This document shows positions 21,250 through 24,323 of a stretch of DNA of 24,323 nt, piece by piece (position 1 is the stretch's first letter; each line of letters opens with the position of its first letter). A program made the translations under genes and the position numbers. The notes beneath the pieces were generated by a model. The model had not been told where the DNA came from, searched no databases, and saw only the letters and a list, made by a program, of their open reading frames with translations. This DNA comes from a virus. The stretch is taken from IMG/VR virus record IMGVR_UViG_3300037491_000131, positions 1-24,323 of that record. The stretch is one strand, 5' to 3'.

Positions 21250-22887
21250 ATGTTCGAGGATCTGATTCCATCGGCGCTGGCAGCCCCGGCGCCGCCGCCC
21301 GGCCTGTTCGACGATCTCATTCCGGCGTCCGACGTTCCCTCCGGCTACGGGGCAGCGATCACGGACATCCCGCGCGAGATCGCTACGACCACCGGCGAGG
21401 CGTGGGAAGGCGTTCGCCGCGCGTTGCCGTCGTCGCTCGGGGGCGAGCGCAACATGGCCGCCGAAGGCCCGCTGGAAAGCCTCACGAATACCGGCAAAGG
21501 GTTGGTTGCTGCCGCGACGCTGCCGCTCGCGCCTGTCCAAGGTGTGTGGCGTTCGCTCATCGGCCACCCGATGGTCGAGGCCGATCAGGCGCTGCGCGCC
21601 GGCGCGGTCGCCCTTTACGGCGAAGACAAGGTGCGCGCGGCGGAGCAGGCGCGCGGTCTCAGCCCCGGCGGAATGACCTATGACGAAGCGCGCCGTAACG
21701 CCGATACCGCGCTTTCGCTGATCGCGCCGCGCGGCGGACTCGGACTCGCGCGCCCCGCGGTAAGACCGCCGCCCCCAGCATCACCCGCCGCGCCCACGCC
21801 GGACTCGGCGGCGTCCGTCCGTGTCCCGGAGCCTGAACTTCCGCCCCTGCACGAGGGGGCGCAGATCATCGACCACGGCCCGCTCGGGCCGGTTCTCGAT
21901 GGTTATCAGAATCGCTGGGCGGACGCAGTCGACTGGCTGCGGCGCGCGCAGACCGGAGACGCGCGCGGCGTGCTCGAACACCCCGACGTGCCCGACGGCC
22001 GCATCGACGTGATCTGGGGCGCGCACAATCCTCAAACCGACAAAGGCTTCGGCCTAGCACATATCGCCGCCAAGCATGCGGAGGTGCTGCCCGACCTGCC
22101 GGAGCGGCTTGCCCGCATGCGAAAGGTCGCGGTCGACGAAGCGGCCGGCCGCATCTATCTGGAATCGCCGGACGGCAACGAGTTCGCGGCGATCTCGCAA
22201 AATTGGCACTTCGCGCCGAAGAATTGGCTGCTCACCGCCTTCGACAGACGTGCGCGGGGAAGTGGAAGCGGAGGAGTGGTACCGGCCGGGCCAGCCGCCG
22301 CGCCGACTGCGGCGGGGAGTGGTGGCCCTGGTGATCAGTCCGGCTTAAAGCCCGCGGCTGACCTACGCTCGCCGCTTTCTCTTTACTACGGCGGCGAGGG
22401 AGCAGGACCGACTCCAACGATAGCACGCGCGCCGGCGCCGCCGCAACCGGGAACGCCAGCGCCGCGCGATCTTCCTCAGCAAACAGAAGATCAAAGCCGG
22501 CGCGGACGGGGTAGTATGGGGAGCCCGCCCGACTTGCTGGGCCCGACTCGATCCTCGGGCACGCCGGGTAGCGGAAATGTAGGGGTGCCCTCTGCCGACA
22601 ACAAGTTCGAAGTCGCCCCAGCGCCCGCGCCCCTGTCGCAACAGCAAATCGCCGGCAACCGCGCGAAAGTCGTCGACTCCCTTCACCGCGTCGGCGTTCC
22701 GCCCGACCGCGTCGATCCGGCCGACATCGAATGTGCCGCGCGGCTGGTGACGCGCCGGGATGTGTTGACGCTCGATGCGTTCAAGCGCGCCGTCATCGGC
22801 GACGCGCTCGAGCGCGGTTTCGCGACGCCGCAAGAGGTCGATCAGGTCTACGGAAAAGGCACAGCGGATGAATACCGAGGCTCATAA
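21250..22887 (+). CDS. Polyvalent virion protein with PBECR-like nuclease domain, 545 aa
   Basis: The N-terminus has a doubled short motif, FEDLIP (residues 2-7) and FDDLIP (20-25), as seen in phage polyvalent or ejected proteins. A helical region (~35-160) and a Pro/Ala linker follow. Residues about 248-335 resemble the phage Barnase-EndoU-ColicinE5/D-RelE-like (PBECR) fold: GRIDVIWGAHN, then AHIAAKH (H271, K275, H276), a long helix (DLPERLARMRKVAVDEA), strands (GRIYLESPDGNEFAAIS) and NWLLTAFD (T329). These are the likely catalytic and substrate-binding positions. A long low-complexity linker (~340-455) leads to a C-terminal helical domain (NRAKVVDSLHRVGVPPDRVD onward). It probably acts as an RNA-targeting toxin or effector delivered with the DNA; activity is inferred. 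No immunity gene is obvious. Confidence 0.7.
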   Translation: MFEDLIPSALAAPAPPPGLFDDLIPASDVPSGYGAAITDIPREIATTTGEAWEGVRRALPSSLGGERNMAAEGPLESLTNTGKGLVAAATLPLAPVQGVWRSLIGHPMVEADQALRAGAVALYGEDKVRAAEQARGLSPGGMTYDEARRNADTALSLIAPRGGLGLARPAVRPPPPASPAAPTPDSAASVRVPEPELPPLHEGAQIIDHGPLGPVLDGYQNRWADAVDWLRRAQTGDARGVLEHPDVPDGRIDVIWGAHNPQTDKGFGLAHIAAKHAEVLPDLPERLARMRKVAVDEAAGRIYLESPDGNEFAAISQNWHFAPKNWLLTAFDRRARGSGSGGVVPAGPAAAPTAAGSGGPGDQSGLKPAADLRSPLSLYYGGEGAGPTPTIARAPAPPQPGTPAPRDLPQQTEDQSRRGRGSMGSPPDLLGPTRSSGTPGSGNVGVPSADNKFEVAPAPAPLSQQQIAGNRAKVVDSLHRVGVPPDRVDPADIECAARLVTRRDVLTLDAFKRAVIGDALERGFATPQEVDQVYGKGTADEYRGS

Positions 22888-23134
22888 GCATCTGCGAATG
22901 GGGCAGCTGCTTCGCCGCAAGGCGTTGCACCTGGCCGATCCGTCGGCGATGCGCCGCAAAGCCAACAGCTTCCTCGCCCTGGCGAAGATGGCGGCAATGT
23001 CGGCGAAACGCCAAACGGTGGCCCCGCCGCCGAACGTCAGCCGGCCGGCCCCGCCGAGCCTCCCGCCGCCCCGGGCACCATTTCGCACGACGCGGCTCGA
23101 TCCGAGGAACCTGTTCGGGCCGATGCGTAGCTGA
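22868..23134 (+). CDS. Small basic phage protein, 88 aa
   Basis: It overlaps the end of the polyvalent protein gene by 20 bases in another frame, with AAGG ahead of the ATG. The protein starts MNTEAHKHLRMGQLLRRKAL and has a strongly basic helical half (HLADPSAMRRKANSFLALAK, MAAMSAKRQ), followed by a Pro-rich tail (RPAPPSLPPPRAPFRTTRLD). Overlap suggests translational coupling with the polyvalent protein. It could be a chaperone, a packaging partner or an immunity protein for the nuclease, but nothing in the sequence settles this. It is the last intact gene before the degenerate region. Confidence 0.6.
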   Translation: MNTEAHKHLRMGQLLRRKALHLADPSAMRRKANSFLALAKMAAMSAKRQTVAPPPNVSRPAPPSLPPPRAPFRTTRLDPRNLFGPMRS

Positions 23135-23241
23135 CCGCGCGACCAACGCGACGAATAACTCGCTGTGCGCGCCACGACGGCAGATCGACCGCTTACCTCG
23201 GCCGTACGGACCTCGGACGGGAAGGCATCGGGTATTGGAAG

Positions 23242-23730
23242 CGCATCGACGGGCGCATTCTTTATGTCGAAGAAGTGCGAAGTGGCCGCAACGCGCTCGC
23301 TGCGGCGTCGATGCGCAAATATCGCGCGGACGACGGAGGCGCCGGGACGACCACATGGCGCTGAGGCCCCGCGTCGAACGTCCGAAACGCTTCCCGGCGG
23401 ATCGGATGTATACCTGCCGCCGGCTGGCGGCAACTCGCCAGCGAACACCACAGCCGTTACTCAAGGCCAATCTAGACCACCAAACATCGTCCCGCGATAA
23501 CCGCGCGATCTGCCCGAGCTGCATGAGGCCACGACGGTTTTGGGGGACTCATCGACGGCGTTCTTTATGTCGAAGAAGTCCGAACCGGACGCAAGATGCT
23601 CGCCGCGGAATCCGTGCGCAAATATCGCCTGCGAAGGACGAGGCGCCGGGACGACCGCATGGCCCTTAGGCCCGTCTCCGGTTGGCGGCAACCCGTAAGC
23701 GGAATCCGCAGCCGTTGATCAAGCGCAAGC
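23242..23730 (+). pseudogene. Degenerate direct duplication of a small gene (two copies)
   Basis: Copy 1 (23242-23466) and copy 2 (23548-23730) share TTCTTTATGTCGAAGAAGT (23258 and 23561) and GCGCAAATATCGC (23313 and 23616), 303 bases apart. Both code for IDGxLYVEEVRxGRxxLAAxSxRKYR in matching frames. After that the copies differ in frame: copy 1 stops early after TTTWR, while copy 2 continues RRRDDRMALRP. Downstream, GGCGGCAAC(T/C)CG and CAGCCGTT(A/G) again match, now about 258 bases apart, so copy 2 carries a deletion of about 45 bases. No good start codon or ribosome binding site is present, so I treat the stretch from 23135 to 23775 as decayed coding sequence. The ancestral protein is not recognised. 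Confidence 0.6.
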
Positions 23731-23775
23731 CGGCCATCCGTCAGCGCCTCGTCGAAGAACCCATCATCCAGCCCC

Positions 23776-23800
23776 AGGGCCGCGTGCGGCCCTCTTTCAT
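23776..23800 (+). terminator. Probable intrinsic terminator
   Basis: AGGGCCGC and GCGGCCCT form a GC-rich stem with a very small loop, followed by the pyrimidine-rich CTTTCATTT. It lies just upstream of the HNH gene and would stop transcripts coming from the ejection genes. Confidence 0.6.
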
Positions 23801-23813
23801 TTGCGAGGCTGCC

Positions 23814-24323
23814 GTGCAACGCTGCCCGCGCCTGACCTTCGAGCGGCTGCACGAGATTTTACACTACCATCCGAAGACCGGGATATTTCGCTGGCGCCAG
23901 CGCGTGAGCTACGCGATCAAGGTCGGCGACGTGGCCGGCTCCCTGAACAAGACCAGCGGCTACCGGCTCATCCATATCGGCGGCCGCAATTACAAGGCGC
24001 ACCAGCTCGCTTGGCTTTATGTGACCGGCACATGGTGCCGGCCGATGGTCGATCATCGCGATCGCGACCGGGCGAACAACCGCTGGAGCAACCTGCGCCG
24101 CGCGACCGCGTCGACGAACGCCGCCAACCGCGGCCGCCCGCGCACCAACGCGTCCGGGTTCAAGGGCGTGCATCGGCGCCGCGACACCGGCAAGTGGCGC
24201 GCCCAGATCTGGAAGGACGGACGCGCCCGCTATCTCGGGCAGTTCGCAACCCCGCAGGAGGCGCACGCAATCTACGTCCGCGCCGCGCGGGACTTGTTCG
24301 GCGAGTTCGCGCGGGAGGACTAA
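23814..24323 (+). CDS. HNH endonuclease with AP2-type DNA-binding domain, 169 aa
   Basis: From GTG 23814 (GAGG five bases ahead) the protein starts MQRCPRLTFERLHEILHYHP, a normal opening for phage HNH-AP2 proteins. The frame is open further upstream to TTG 23682, but that part crosses the terminator. An N-terminal strand region (KTGIFRWRQR, GDVAGSLNKTSGYRLIHIGG) is followed by the HNH core: HQLAWLYVTG, MVDHRDRDRANNRWSNLRRA and TNAANRG, with the D-H pair and the two N residues as catalytic or metal ligands. The C-terminal AP2-like domain reads SGFKGVHRRRDTGKWRAQIW and ARYLGQFATPQEAHAIYVRA. It is a homing-type nuclease, often found as a free-standing mobile gene in phage genomes. The stop is at the last base of the window. 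Confidence 0.88.
   Translation: MQRCPRLTFERLHEILHYHPKTGIFRWRQRVSYAIKVGDVAGSLNKTSGYRLIHIGGRNYKAHQLAWLYVTGTWCRPMVDHRDRDRANNRWSNLRRATASTNAANRGRPRTNASGFKGVHRRRDTGKWRAQIWKDGRARYLGQFATPQEAHAIYVRAARDLFGEFARED

Noticed and set aside
19282-21567. Very long minus-strand open frame of 761 codons opposite the ejection genes
   Set aside because: Its translation is Arg/Gly-rich low complexity and mirrors the codon bias of the plus-strand genes, which have ribosome binding sites and recognisable patterns. GC-rich DNA commonly gives such shadow frames.
23682-23813. Upstream extension of the HNH protein to TTG 23682
   Set aside because: The extension crosses a probable terminator and belongs to the degenerate duplicated segment; HNH-AP2 proteins normally begin near the residues encoded at 23814.
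1-24323. tRNA, rRNA, attachment sites, integrase, terminase, portal or origin of replication
   Set aside because: I searched by eye for typical motifs and found none that could be supported within this window.

Overview
The window is about 24 kb of GC-rich DNA that carries the virion (head, tail and ejection) module of a short-tailed, N4/P22/T7-style phage. It most likely sits as a prophage or prophage remnant in an alphaproteobacterial chromosome of the Bradyrhizobium/Rhodopseudomonas/Pseudolabrys type. The host inference rests on three things: codon and base composition, the style of the secreted glycine-rich and XRE genes at 15-17.9 kb, and the many long intergenic palindromes, which recall dispersed repeats of those genomes. 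No terminase, portal, integrase, replication gene or clear endolysin lies inside the window, so the phage genome must continue beyond it or be incomplete.

Layout. 0-0.3 kb: two small minus-strand ORFs, one partial. 0.6-2.9 kb: a conserved virion-type protein, a small zinc-ribbon protein, a 50-aa peptide and a receptor-binding tail fibre. 2.9-3.7 kb: a SAM-dependent methyltransferase on the opposite strand whose stop codon overlaps the tail fibre stop. 3.8-5.1 kb: a protein built from eight W...EPVR repeats. 5.3-8.2 kb: a small helical protein, a scaffold-like protein and the N4-gp56-type major capsid protein. 8.2-11.3 kb: four small structural or unknown proteins (one with a probable C-terminal frameshift) and a head-tail adaptor with inserted beta domains. 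11.4-14.9 kb: a tail-collar/fibre protein, a 35-aa membrane peptide and the tail nozzle/stabilisation protein. 15.0-17.9 kb: an island of host-like genes (two secreted glycine-rich proteins, an XRE regulator, a coiled-coil protein). 18.0-23.1 kb: phage genes resume with a small protein, a GNAT acetyltransferase disturbed by palindromes, two ejection-type proteins and a polyvalent protein with a PBECR-like nuclease domain. 23.1-24.3 kb: a degenerate direct duplication, a terminator and an HNH-AP2 endonuclease.

How the parts fit. Scaffold and capsid protein would build the head, the adaptor and nozzle would close the portal vertex, and the fibre and collar proteins would bind the host surface. 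The 19.3-22.9 kb proteins are likely carried in the virion and delivered with the DNA, which makes the PBECR protein a candidate injected effector. The most unusual feature is that at least eight different families of long palindromic repeats occupy almost every gap between virion genes, usually between a stop codon and the next ribosome binding site. Some have invaded coding sequence. All functional names come from reading the sequence and from family memory; no database search was run.
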